Assembly: GCA_949318235.1 (NCBI GenBank)
Contig: OX439133.1
Location: 4,284,490 to 4,348,489 of the forward strand
Reading direction: 5' to 3'
DNA: 64,000 bases
Origin: Ecdyonurus torrentis
Taxonomy: Eukaryota > Arthropoda > Insecta > Ephemeroptera > Heptageniidae
Numbering within the stretch: position 1 is the first letter of the stretch; each line of letters begins with the position of its first letter. The notes beneath the pieces are model-generated. The model was not told the DNA's origin and made no database searches. It saw only the letters and a program-made list of their open reading frames with translations. This document shows positions 1-16,590 of the stretch, one piece after another. The translations under genes and the position numbers were made by a program.

Positions 1-33
1 TTGGTTTTTAAATACAATAATATTACTATAAAC

Positions 34-316
34 TAGTTGTACTCATATTTAAGAGCTGTCATTTTGTTGGTTATGAATACATAGGCTAGCATAGGAAAAA
101 CGTCATTTTTATTTTTTTAATATCAAAAGAAGCTTCAAAGCTCAATCAAAGGTTTTTTTCTAGCTCCTAATAAGTTTGAATAATGTGAGAAAAATTTGTA
201 CAGTTCAAATAAAATCTTTTTAAGAGAAAAATTATGAGAAATGATGTTTCCCCTATGCTGGACAATGCATTAGGCACCAGAAACATGGCGATAAAGCGCA
301 AGGATTTGCAAGGGCT
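34..316 (-). mobile_element. MITE family I, copy 1
   Basis: This stretch matches, in reverse orientation, the sequence at 9350-9655 in intron 2 of gene 1. Shared landmarks are the CATAGGAAAAA block, the TTCAAATAAA/TTTTTTTCTAGC region and the GGCGATAAAGCGCAAG block. The other copy has imperfect terminal inverted repeats of the form AGACC-NN-TTGCAC. No coding potential is visible, so this is a non-autonomous inverted-repeat element. Superfamily not assigned. Confidence 0.6.
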
Positions 317-333
317 CTATATTTTGAAAAGTG

Positions 334-335
<2 letters not shown>

Positions 336-395
<60 letters not shown>
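336..395. repeat. (TA)n microsatellite
   Basis: About 60 bp of nearly pure TA dinucleotide repeat. Confidence 0.95.
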
Positions 396-400
<5 letters not shown>

Positions 401-600
401 GTATTAATATGAAATTTTAGCATTTTATAAAAAAAAAAGTTTTCTTTCTTTACTTATTTATATAATCCCCTCACAATGCTTAAAAAACAAACATGGTATT
501 TCAACTGTAGGGAGTCTAACTTTGATATCTGACGAGATAACCGCTCACTAATTTTGAAATTTAAATGATAAAAGTATTTTGTTAAAGCATTTGAGAAGTC

Positions 601-660
601 TCCTGTAAGTTAGGCAACTTGTTGAGCATTGATGCACGACAAGTTGCCTAGCTCGCAGGA
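601..660. other. Perfect 12-bp stem hairpin
   Basis: TAGGCAACTTGT at 611-622 is the exact reverse complement of 639-650, with a 16-base loop. TCCTG at 601-605 and CAGGA at 656-660 also pair. The motif resembles the CCTGCGAGATATGCAAC segment in the family G elements at 15.4 and 52.5 kb, so this may be a small relative or remnant of that family. Confidence 0.5.
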
Positions 661-807
661 TACTCTAAAGCTAAACAATTTCACTTCCCGCTAACTTTAC
701 AAATAATGGTTGAAATTAAAAACGTACCTCAGATTCATACTCTACGAATCTTAATTAGAAAGAAAAAATGTCTAATAGTCATGATAATATGTCAGATCAA
801 TGGAGGT

Positions 808-1104
808 TATAGGGTGTTTGCGCATGACGTCATATTTATTGCACTTGGAGGCCCTACTGGAGTAGTGAAAAACACAGCACAGCATAGGACAAACATCGTT
901 TAAGGTTATTTTCGTTGGAAAATCAGTTATTTTTATTTTTTTTCTCACATACTTGAGATACTATTTCTATATATTTACATTAACAATGCTTTCAAAAATA
1001 TTGCGTAGTTTTTTTAAACTTGCAAAAATGAGTTATTTTCTTTGCGACCCCTTATTATTGAGTTATCCAACATGGCGTAGACTTTAACATGAATGCACCC
1101 TATA
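808..1104 (+). mobile_element. MITE family A, copy 1
   Basis: A complete-looking copy. It opens with TATAGGGTGTTTGCGC, has the family core (TGACGTCAT, GGAGTAGTGAA, CAGCATAGGACAAAC, TTTTTAAACT) and closes with GAATGCACCCTATA. The ends are inverted repeats and could be flanked by a TA duplication, which would fit a Tc1/mariner-like target. It has no transposase. Confidence 0.75.
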
Positions 1105-1197
1105 GGTTTAAAAATTGTTAAAAAAAAAAAAAAAAAAATCATACGATTTACAGAATGTAAAAAATTGTCTTGCATTTCTCAATTTAATTCCTACAAA

Positions 1198-1320
1198 TAC
1201 GGTGGAGTACTTTTCTCAAAATCGCGAACAAAGTATTTTTCCCCATAAGCGTAATATTAAGTTAGGTAACCCTTAGCTTTTTCCGCGTATCCCCGCGCGC
1301 AAAACCGATAAGCTCCTTGC
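1198..1320 (-). mobile_element. MITE family H fragment
   Basis: This is the reverse complement of one half of the element at 56008-56276. Shared blocks are CCCCATAAGCGTAAT, CCCTTAGCTTTTTCC and CCGATAAGCTCC. Only one end is present, so it is a truncated copy abutting an A/B element. Confidence 0.55.
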
Positions 1321-1325
1321 TAAAA

Positions 1326-1655
1326 AGTATAAGTTTGTTGCATTCATGTTAAAATCAACTCTAGAAGTTAGTACTAATTAAATTGCATTGGCAAGTGTGA
1401 GAATTTTAAAAAAATTGCCAGTTTAAAAATACTAACTAATTTTTTTAAGAGCATCGATGCTGCTAACGTGTTGAATTAGTTTTTCAAGTATGCGAGAAAA
1501 ATAATAATGACAAAAGAGTTACTTATTATCAAAGAAATTAGCAAAAACCCACGTTTGTCCTATGCTAAGCTAAGCAATTTTATTCGTTGCTCAAATATGG
1601 CATCGAAGTACATTTATTATGACGTCATGCGCACTTACACTATAAAAAAAAGCTT
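1326..1655 (-). mobile_element. MITE family A/B, diverged copy
   Basis: Reverse-oriented copy running from GCATTCATGTTAAA to TATGACGTCATGCGCAC, with the internal CGTTTGTCCTATGCT block. It is more diverged than the copy at 808-1104 and lies back-to-back with the family H fragment. Confidence 0.6.
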
Positions 1656-1823
1656 TATAAAATTAAGTAAGTAGTTCACTACTTCACTATACCTTATTTG
1701 AGGTAAAATAATAATAATAAATAAAACGACAAAAAATATGACATTTAAAAAAGCAGTATAAAATATTTACCTGATTGATAGATTGATAAATATGTTTTTT
1801 TTATATATAAGACTATTATTTAG

Positions 1824-1977
<154 letters not shown>

Positions 1978-2129
1978 GATATATTTTATCAAATAAAAAA
2001 AATACATTTTTACTAATTAAACTCCAATTTTCTTTTTATTGATTAAAATTAAAAACAAAAAAAATATAATATTACATTTTATATAATACCTTTTATATTG
2101 AAAGGTTTTGGCTTTCATGTTACACCGTG

Positions 2130-2271
2130 TTATATAAGCAGTAAACGGACAATGAAAGGGAATTCGGCTCGACCGGAAATCAAACCAGGATCTTTGGTTT
2201 CCTAGACTACTGCGTTACCATTTACGCAACCGAGGTTCCTTCCTCTGCAACATCATTTACTGCTTATATAA
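2130..2271 (-). mobile_element. tRNA-like sequence enclosed by 16-bp inverted repeats
   Basis: TTATATAAGCAGTAAA at 2130-2145 is perfectly inverted at 2256-2271. Read on the minus strand, the interior holds a tRNA-like core of about 70 bases. It has a D-arm with GCGT/ACGC stem around a GG-containing loop, an anticodon-arm-sized stretch, and a T-arm-like GGTTTGATTTC (close to a B box). The acceptor and anticodon stems pair poorly, so it is not a functional tRNA. A SINE head or a tRNA captured in a MITE would both fit. Confidence 0.5.
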
Positions 2272-2700
2272 TATAGTCTGTGTATTATAAAATAATACGC
2301 GTATTGTAGAAATGTGATTAAATACCAATTTTAGGTGCAAAATGACAAAAATTAACGATAATATCATTAACATAGCTAATTTCAATCAATAATTAAACTG
2401 TCAGGTTACAGCAATGTTTATTACTTGAAGTAACTAATATAAATATTTCTACCATTTGTAGATTTCAATTAATAACATTTACAAAATTAGTTCAATAATA
2501 TCTCTATCTGATTTCTTAAAAATAAACAAAATAAATAAAATCAAATAAGAGATTATTATTTTAACTTATTTAAAGTATTTATAGCACAACGCAAACATGT
2601 TTTTTTCATAGTATTAATTCATATTCAAATACACGCTCAATTTCATAATTTTCTTACACATGTTTGAAATTTGTTCAGAGGTTCATATTTGCATTGAATA
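2272..2700. other. AT-rich intergenic stretch
   Basis: I see no gene, repeat array or recognisable element here apart from short A/T tracts. Confidence 0.6.
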
Positions 2701-5245
2701 TATATGAGGGGTTTCACGTCCACGGGACAACTACGGCACTGCAAACAAAAAATGTTCTCAGAAAAATCTGAAAAAAATGTGACAAGTACACACTAATGAG
2801 ACATAGCACATGCTGAATTTTTTTTAAATTATTTTGATTATTGCCTGAGATACGGCAATTTAAAAATGGCGGACCATTTTAAAAAGGAGCGCGAGGAGCC
2901 AACTTTGACGCCCCGTATTTTCTGTTGTATGAAACAAAATTTAATAATTTATTTTTTATTGTGTTTAGCATTAAGTCAAATAAATATAACTGTGCTTAAA
3001 ATTTATTTAGAAATTGTTAAAGTATTTTTTAGGAATTTTTGAAAATATGTATTTTTTGCTAAAATTTGCACATTTGCATACCCCTTAAAAAATAGTAAAA
3101 AAAAATTTTTATTGCATTTTGCAATTTTAGCGGTTAGATAAACGTCTTATCTTCATCTTCTCACAAGAAAACAAAAATCAGTTTAAATTTGATTGTACAG
3201 TACTGGTCAATACAAATGCCTTTTTCCGAAAAGTGCCATTTTCGACCTTCAAAAAGTCCGTGTTACCGATAAATTTTTAAATATAACAATATATGTTTAG
3301 AAAGCTTATACTTTGATTATTTAAATAAAAAAATAAAAAACCTGTGTATTGCGCTGCAAATATTTTTAACGATTTTTTTTGTAACTCGCTCCACGCGCTG
3401 GTTGCGCTCGGCGTACAGGCTCTTGCGCTGAGTAAATAAACACGCGCATCGTGTTATAACGTTGATATATTTATTTCTATCACTGACACGATAATTATAT
3501 TTAATTTTTCGTGATTCAATATTTATTTTAAAGCCATAGACCACATAAAACAACATGTGCTTTTTAATGAATAAACACGAAATCGGATCTTCAAAACTGA
3601 TGACTATTTTTACCAGAATGTTAATGTAGCTCTGCAATAGAGCGTGAAAAAATTGCAATTTGGGTGAAAATTCATGTTTATGACGTCAGAAACATTCAAA
3701 AATTAGTACAAAAATTTTGTGCGGGTTGCATAAATTGAATTTTCTTATCACTACGGTGCAAGTTGATTAAAATTAACATAAATATATGATAATGCATTTG
3801 TTTAAATGTTGATTATTTTATTATTAATGTTTGTAGTTTTGTCTCCCCGTATTAAAGCCTACTAAACCTATATTTTTGTGTTACTTGCTATAATTAACTA
3901 TAGAGTTAATGGAATAGACATTAAACACTGATTGTTATTACACAGATACACTCGATGTTAATTAAAAAATTATAATATGATTTTTTACTTCAAAATTTCA
4001 ACACAAAAATATTTTATTGTGATGCTGACCTATGATAAAAAAAGTCAGTGGATTGTTAACTATACGCGCCAACATCTGTTTTGCACATGTAAGAACTATA
4101 TAATAGTAAGGTTACAAAAATTCGGATTGATTGATATACATGACGAAAATATAAAATTTTATTATTTATATTAAAACTTATAAGTCCTGTAGCAGTGATA
4201 AGAAAATTCAATTTATGCAACCCGCACAAAATTTTTGTACTAATTTTTGAATGTTTCTGACGTCATAAACATGAATTTTCACGCAAATTGCAATTTTTTC
4301 ACGCTCTATTGCAGAGCTACATTAACATTCTGGTAAAAATAGTCATCAGTTTTGAAGATCCGATTTCGTGTTTATTCATTAAAAAGCACATGTTGTTTTA
4401 TGTGGTCTATGGCTTTAAAATAAATATTGAATCACGAAAAATTAAATATAATTATCGTGTCAGTGATAGAAATAAATATATCAACGTTATAACACGATGC
4501 GCGTGTTTATTTACTCAGCGCAAGAGCCTGTACGCCGAGCGCAACCAGCGCGTGGAGCGAGTTACAAAAAAAATCGTTAAAAATATTTGCAGCGCAATAC
4601 ACAGGTTTTTTATTTTTTTATTTAAATAATCAAAGTATAAGCTTTCTAAACATATATTGTTATATTTAAAAATTTATCGGTAACACGGACTTTTTGAAGG
4701 TCGAAAATGGCACTTTTCGGAAAAAGGCATTTGTATTGACCAGTACTGTACAATCAAATTTAAACTGATTTTTGTTTTCTTGTGAGAAGATGAAGATAAG
4801 ACGTTTATCTAACCGCTAAAATTGCAAAATGCAATAAAAATTTTTTTTTACTATTTTTTAAGGGGTATGCAAATGTGCAAATTTTAGCAAAAAATACATA
4901 TTTTCAAAAATTCCTAAAAAATACTTTAACAATTTCTAAATAAATTTTAAGCACAGTTATATTTATTTGACTTAATGCTAAACACAATAAAAAATAAATT
5001 ATTAAATTTTGTTTCATACAACAGAAAATACGGGGCGTCAAAGTTGGCTCCTCGCGCTCCTTTTTAAAATGGTCCGCCATTTTTAAATTGCCGTATCTCA
5101 GGCAATAATCAAAATAATTTAAAAAAAATTCAGCATGTGCTATGTCTCATTAGTGTGTACTTGTCACATTTTTTTCAGATTTTTCTGAGAACATTTTTTG
5201 TTTGCAGTGCCGTAGTTGTCCCGTGGACGTGAAACCCCTCATATA
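2701..5245. mobile_element. 2.5-kb giant inverted repeat (foldback-like element)
   Basis: The left arm (2701-3753) and right arm (4193-5245) are reverse complements over about 1,053 bp with essentially no net indel: paired positions sum to a constant 7946. I noticed only a rare mismatch, such as G/C near 3661. The outer ends read GAGGGGTTTCACGTCCACGG and its complement, flanked by ATAT. The inner 225 bp or so of each arm matches part of MITE family C. The 440-bp spacer is AT-rich with no recognisable gene. The identical 113-codon frames in the two arms (3317-3658 and 4288-4629) follow from the palindrome and look non-coding. No transposase is seen. Confidence 0.85.
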
Positions 5246-6341
5246 GCATAAAGTATAACACATTGTAGATAATATATTTTATACTGGACTTTACCAATTT
5301 TTATTTTATGATTTGTTAGTATTGTATTTCCTTTCCTTTCCTTTTTTTTTTTTTTTTTTTTTTCCTTTTTTTTCTTACCACACACCACACGCGTATTTTT
5401 TATTTACACCTTGTTTATATTTATTTTCATTAGTGATATATATTATATAATAACGAAAGGCATGAAGCATCAAAAGGGCCGCATATTGAGTTATAATATA
5501 ATAATATATAATGCAATTAAGTAAAAAAAGCTTTTAAAATCCATCAAATTCATTATACCTAATAACCTTATTTTTCTTTGCGAAAAAAAGACCCCCTCTA
5601 TATTTTTGTAACCTCTCAGGGTAATAATATTTGCACTCCAAAGTGATTGACTACACGCAAAGGGTGACCTTTTATATTTTTTACATAGAGCAGGTATGCA
5701 GATGTCCTAGGCCCTGTACGGCTGCCACGCAAAATCAAAACTTTAATTAAGAATTACAATTAATGCAATCATATCTGCGCGCTCATCTTTTTTGTAAAGA
5801 TGTAAGTCAACACTTTTGAGGAAGTAACAAAATTTAATAATTTTTGAGTAATTACAATTTATTTAAATTTGAAAAAACTAACTAAAAAATGAGACACACC
5901 CTGTCCGAGCGCTTGAGAGTGAGAACACATTTTCAAGTAACAATTTAAAGTTTGTTTTAAAAAATAAAGTATGTTTCACAATTAATAGAGATAAATTTTA
6001 TATTTTAAGTGTAAAAAGTATTTTTATTAATTATATATTATTTTAAAAAAAATATAAATAAATTATTTGAAATCCCTTAAGGTTAAGGATTGATGTCAGC
6101 TTAAAATCTAATATACTTCCTAAGCATAAAATATACTTATTTTTCTGTCACTTGATTAATTAAATTTAACGTGCTTTGCGTATGCTATGATTGTTAAAAT
6201 TTTATTTTAATCCAGGAATAAGCTATAGAGGAATTTTACATATAAATTGTAAAGAATGAATAATATGAATTTTTAAACTCAGCTAACAGATTAAGGCAAC
6301 TACAGAAATGCAAAAAATATCGGGGTCACGGGTTTTTACTT
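5246..6341. other. AT-rich intergenic stretch
   Basis: Contains a T-rich tract near 5330-5375. Otherwise I see no gene or repeat family. It lies upstream of the TCAC array and gene 1. Confidence 0.55.
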
Positions 6342-6803
6342 ACTCACTCACTCACTCACTCACTCACTCACTCACTCACTCACTCACTCACTCACTCACT
6401 CACTCACTCACTCACTCACTCACTCACTCACTCACTCACTCACTCACTCACTCACTCACTCACTCACTCACTCACTCACTCACTCACTCACTCACTCACT
6501 CACTCACTCACTCACTCACTCACTCACTCACTCACTCACTCACTCACTCACTCACTCACTCACTCACTCACTCACTCACTCACTCACTCACTCACTCACT
6601 CACTCACTCACTCACTCACTCACTCACTCACTCACTCACTCACTCACTCACTCACTCACTCACTCACTCACTCACTCACTCACTCACTCACTCACTCACT
6701 CACTCACTCACTCACTCACTCACTCACTCACTCACTCACTCACTCACTCACTCACTCACTCACTCACTCACTCACTCACTCACTCACTCACTCACTCACT
6801 CAC
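6342..6803. repeat. (TCAC)n microsatellite, about 115 units
   Basis: Uninterrupted tetranucleotide array of about 460 bp, ending about 280 bp before the start codon of gene 1. The open frame through it (Thr-His-Ser-Leu repeats) is a by-product of the repeat. Confidence 0.97.
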
Positions 6804-7086
6804 ACCAATTCAATTTGTAACGTCACAACAAAACTTTTTATTCCTAAATTTATTTTTGTATTTAAATTTTTTTTTTAACAATTACTAGTTACAAAAAACA
6901 TTTTGAAATAAAATTATAAATTTTGAAATACCAGATTTCTAATATGAGATAAAAACAATGTTATTAATGTATTTGAATTGACATTGAAATCAATCAATAG
7001 CCAATAGACAGGATATTGATATTGTATATTGATGCTGAATTGGCACAGATAGAAGTTGACAGGCAGAGAGCAGGATATGGAGGCTA

Positions 7087-12457
<5,371 letters not shown>

Positions 12458-12473
12458 AATAAGTGGGAAGAAA

Positions 12474-12483
12474 AATAAATAAA
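12474..12483 (+). terminator. Polyadenylation signals of gene 1
   Basis: Two overlapping AATAAA hexamers begin 17 and 21 bases after the stop codon. Another AATAAA overlaps the stop itself (12453-12458). The 3' UTR is therefore probably very short. Confidence 0.6.
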
Positions 12484-12499
12484 AATCCTTGTTAAATTT

Positions 12500-13181
12500 T
12501 AATGCTTCTTACCGGCAGTTTTTTTATTTTTTTTTTTTTAACTTAACAAACGTTTAAAGTATTTTAAAACTCTGCCTATAACAAGATTAGAGGTTTTTTC
12601 AAACAATTTTTTTACACCCCTTTTTATAGTTTTCTCATAAAAAAAAAACTCATCACAAGTTAAATTAAGAGTCCCACGTCTATTATTGGTGCTATATCTA
12701 CGCTGGTAGTAGGCATTGCATTGTCAAAAATATTTGTTATCAATATAAGATCATAAAAATATAAAATAATATCATAGCGTTTATACTTTATATAACTTCA
12801 TTAAAAGCTATAAGGAAAAAACTTGCAGTAAAAATATCTAAAATATTGGAAATTTATACACTACTATAAAGTTTTATATTATTTAACTTTTTAGATTTTA
12901 CGTTAATGTGCATTTTATATTTTTGCATCAATCTTAAGATGGCTTTAAATTTATTTATTTTATTTTGTAATATAGACAATGTAAACAAAAATAATAAATA
13001 TAAATTATTATATTGTAATTTTTTTTCTTTATTTACTTATTTTATTAAAAAAAACTAAAAATTCCTTTTTTTTATATATTTTTTTGAAATGGTTCAATAA
13101 ATTTATTTCGATTAAAAATTTTACAAGAAAAAAAGTATAGCCAATTAAATTATACTTTTTACCTAGAATACTCCATTTGGT
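12500..13181. other. AT-rich intergenic stretch after gene 1
   Basis: Only A/T tracts are seen. No gene or recognisable repeat family. Confidence 0.5.
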
Positions 13182-13478
13182 ATTCATTCATTGTTTCATT
13201 CATTGTTTCATTCATTGTTTCATTGTTTCATTGTTTCATTCATTCATTCATTCATTCATTCATTCATTCATTCATTCATTCATTCATTCATTCATTCATT
13301 CATTCATTCATTCATTCATTCATTCATTCATTCATTCATTCATTCATTCATTCATTCATTCATTCATTCATTCATTCATTCATTCATTCATTCATTCATT
13401 CATTCATTCATTCATTCATTCATTCATTCATTCATTCATTCATTCATTCATTCATTCATTCATTCATTCATTCATTCA
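13182..13478. repeat. (ATTC)n microsatellite, about 290 bp
   Basis: It starts with an ATTCATTGTTTC variant motif and becomes a pure ATTC array. The Phe-Ile-His-Ser frames through it are artefacts. Confidence 0.97.
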
Positions 13479-13846
13479 GTCCCACATAGCATTTTAAACC
13501 TTATCTTTATTAAACATTTCGTGCATTGTATATCAATATTCGTGTTTATATCACATTCTATAATGCATTATAGAATTATAATGCACAAACTATGTAACAT
13601 TCGATACTAGAGATTAAACATTTAAAATATTTACTCTACCAGTATATATATTAAGTACTAATGAAATGTGCACAAAGTATACTCTATAATTATAATGTTT
13701 AGGGACAATGCATCTTCTGTATACTCATCCTATAGCACCAATGAAAAAAAAAATATTTTTATTATGCTAGCAAATATTTAACAAAATTTTTATAATGTAG
13801 CCACATTTATACATTTATTTAACAGATAAACAGGCCAGTGATAAAG

Positions 13847-14180
13847 TTAAAGGCACATAACACCTTGAACAAAAAATACATGTCTCATGATGTCTCTAAT
13901 ATCCCATCATACCTAAATATTAACGTTGATTTGACCGAAGTCATTGATTTCTAATTTATTTTACATTCACACAATTTTAGTTGCGGGTTTGTGACGTCAC
14001 AGATCTCTAGTCCACTCGTGCGGAAAAAGCAAACTGTGACATCATTAACTCGCAGTTGTCATTTTGTGAATGGATTTTTTTCCTTTTTTTTTTAATGAGA
14101 CACTGGTCCCATCAATTGTTGATATTTAGGTATATTAACTTATTATACATTTTTTGTGCAAGATATTAATTCTTTGCCAC
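13847..14180 (+). mobile_element. MITE family F, copy 1
   Basis: Begins TTAAAGGCACATAACACC and contains the paired GTGACGTCACAG and CTGTGACATCA blocks of this near-palindromic family. The right end is decayed. It opens the composite block that is repeated at 58.5-60.1 kb. Confidence 0.65.
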
Positions 14181-14559
14181 ATTTTTGTTCTTAAATAAGG
14201 GTTAAATTTTAAAATTACTATATTGCAAAACATAAATAATATTAAATTTGTAAAAATAATTATTTATAAATGTATTAATTTAAAATATATTTCGATATAA
14301 ATTGTTAAGTACATTTTTTTTAATTATTAATATTTTAATAAAAAAATGTATAATTATAATTAAATCGCTAGCAGATATCAACTAAATATAACTTAAAATA
14401 TAAATCAACTTATGGGGTCTCACATATTTACATTGTAATCTATTGAAAATGTAAATAATGGAGGATTTAGGATTTAAGATGTAAAAATTTTCTATACAAT
14501 TTTAAAAACGTAAATGTATGTAATTGTTATTTATAATACATATAATAACTCTAAAATCA

Positions 14560-14787
14560 GCGGAGCAATTTTCTCAAATATAAAATTTGTTTTTCCCCAT
14601 AAACGTAATGTTAAATTGTAAAGAGCATTTCATATAAGGTGTAAATACGCATGACGTCATATTTAATGTGCTTCAACGCCATATTGAATCAAAGAATAAC
14701 ATTACTCAGTATGGGACAAACATTGTTTGAATAATGTTCTGAGTAATTTACTTTCTTTTCCCAACCCCATATACAAATAATGTAGTC
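14560..14787 (+). mobile_element. Family H fragment followed by 5' fragment of family A
   Basis: The CCCCATAAACGTAATGTTAA segment is H-like. From about 14636, the TACGCATGACGTCATATTTA segment is the 5' part of an A element whose 3' half is missing. The same truncated arrangement recurs at 59150-59389. Confidence 0.5.
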
Positions 14788-15026
14788 TTAAAGCCATATA
14801 TAGACCATTTAAAACAAAAAATGTGCTTTTTAATGAATACACACGAAATGGGATCTTCAAAACTGTTGACAATTTTTACCAGAATGTTAATATAGCCTTA
14901 CAGTGATCACTGCTACGGAGCTATATACAGTTGGGTTTTGAGACAAACTAAAGTTATTTATGTAAGTCCCATCAAGTGCTTTGTGATATAAATACTCGTG
15001 TTTTTCTCTGGTCTATTTTCCTTTAA
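14788..15026 (-). mobile_element. MITE family C, internally deleted copy
   Basis: TTAA flanks are at 14788-14791 and 15023-15026. Both family ends are present, but about 100 bp of the interior, including the TGACGTCA block, is missing. Confidence 0.65.
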
Positions 15027-15439
15027 AAAAAATATTGTGAGAGTAGATATTCATTTTCTGGGTGTATATGCTATAAGATGTATACCAAACATCGCTTAAC
15101 TCATTTGAGAGTGCAGTCCAAGGTGCCGTTATCATCTTACAGTAAATTACATAATATTATAAATATAGTTGTATGTCTGATGTAATAATATGATATTATC
15201 ATCTTTCGTTATTTGTCATGTAATATACAGTATACTGTACACAGATTAGAGTTGCTATAGTAAGGTTTTTAAAACCACCGTAAGAAAGTTATTTACGGAT
15301 TTATGTGTCAGTTATATGCTATTATAGCGTGTATCCGCATGACGTCACACTGAATACGCTTCGACGACATATTGGATGTATGAACTACATTGTTAATATA
15401 TTTTTAAGGAAGAGAAATGTATTTTGAACAAAGATACAA

Positions 15440-15771
15440 TAAAGATAAAGTTCAGGGGTTACAACATAGCTTTTGCAATGTTAGAAAGTGAAAAGAACTG
15501 TTCATTGACTCACATATGAGGACTCAAAACTCTTCCTTATATAGCCCCATGGTAACCCCTTTAACTTGCACTCATCCTGCGAGATATGCAACCTGCTACA
15601 GCGTTTTCTATTGTAAAGCCGTAACTATGACGTAAAAGATACGGGATAAGTTGCACATCTCGTAGGATAATCACGAGTTTGCGGGGCTACGGAAGGTTTT
15701 TGGGTCATCATTTATGTGAGTTTTTCTAACATTGAAGAAGCCATCTTGTAACCTCTGAACTTACTCTTTAA
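15440..15771 (+). mobile_element. MITE family G, copy 1
   Basis: Partner of 52481-52795. The ends read AAGTTCAGGGGTTACAA and TTGTAACCTCTGAACTTACT and are inverted repeats; TTAA follows the right end. The interior holds CCTGCGAGATATGCAAC and its inverted partner TTGCACATCTCGTAGG, so the element folds on itself. Confidence 0.65.
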
Positions 15772-15809
15772 GATGAAGCACCTTCAATGATTCAACAATA
15801 TATTTTTTT

Positions 15810-15831
15810 GGGGGGGGGGGGGGGGGGGGGG
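15810..15831. repeat. Poly-G tract
   Basis: Homopolymer of about 22 G in an otherwise AT-rich region. Confidence 0.9.
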
Positions 15832-16074
15832 TCTCCGCATGGTAAATCTTCAATTATATATTTTGTGCAATTGTGCAATTTAATAATAAACAAATAAAAA
15901 TTATTTCTTACTATATATAAATACTATTTATTTGTAAAAAAATATTTGAAATATTTTCAAATGTATTTAGAAATTGTTAACAAAAAGTTATTAAATAATA
16001 ATAAAAAAAGTATTACAATTCAACTTTTATTAAAAAGTTTTAGGATGACGTTAAAATTCACAAGTGAAAAGTAT

Positions 16075-16457
16075 TGTTGCATTCATATAAAAATAGACAC
16101 CATATGTAGGCACTAGATAACAATGGTAGTTATGAGAAAATGGCACATTTTGTTAGTTTAAAAATACTTGGCATTATTTTTGACAGCATTGATGTTATTA
16201 TTTAATATAGGTTGATTTAGGTTTTCAAGTCTGTGAAAAAATAACAATTTAATTATAGTTATAATATTTTATAGAATACATTAATTATTATTTATTTATT
16301 AACACACCAAAAATAACTCAATTTCCAACATCCAAAGAATGTAAAAGAAAAAACCATTTACGTTTGTCCTATGCTGAGTAATGTTATTCAATGCTTCAAA
16401 ATAGCTTCAAAGTAGAATTTCTTGGTTTTTATCATATACACAAACCTATAGGGAGGT
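16075..16457 (-). mobile_element. MITE family A, diverged copy
   Basis: Runs from GCATTCATATAAAAATAGAC to ATACACAAACCTATAGG with the GTTTGTCCTATGCTGAG block inside. It is closest to the copies at 19312 and 24590. Confidence 0.6.
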
Positions 16458-16590
16458 TTCATTCATGTTAAAGTCGACGTCATAAGTGAGTACTAAATAA
16501 CATTGGCCAGTATAGGAAAATAGTACATTTTGTGAGCTTAAAAATACTTTGCAATATTTTTGAGAGCATTGATGTTGTTAACCTTGTTTT
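16458..16590 (-). mobile_element. MITE family B fragment
   Basis: The reverse-oriented TTTCATTCATGTTAAAGTCG segment through GAGAGCATTGATG. It stops where the family D sequence begins. Confidence 0.55.

Noticed and set aside
2150..2245. Functional tRNA gene
   Set aside because: The acceptor and anticodon stems do not pair well, and the sequence is enclosed by inverted repeats.
3317..4629. Two identical 113-codon frames as a duplicated gene
   Set aside because: They are the two arms of the palindrome and include MITE family C sequence. No signal, domain or start context was found.
6308..6820. 170-codon open frame of Thr-His-Ser-Leu repeats
   Set aside because: Translation of the TCAC microsatellite; any frame through it is open.
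7077..7086. Upstream ATG at 7077 as the start of gene 1
   Set aside because: It opens a different frame without a signal peptide and does not join exon 2; the ATG at 7087 does both.
13177..13610. Overlapping open frames rich in Phe-Ile-His-Ser
   Set aside because: Translation of the ATTC microsatellite.
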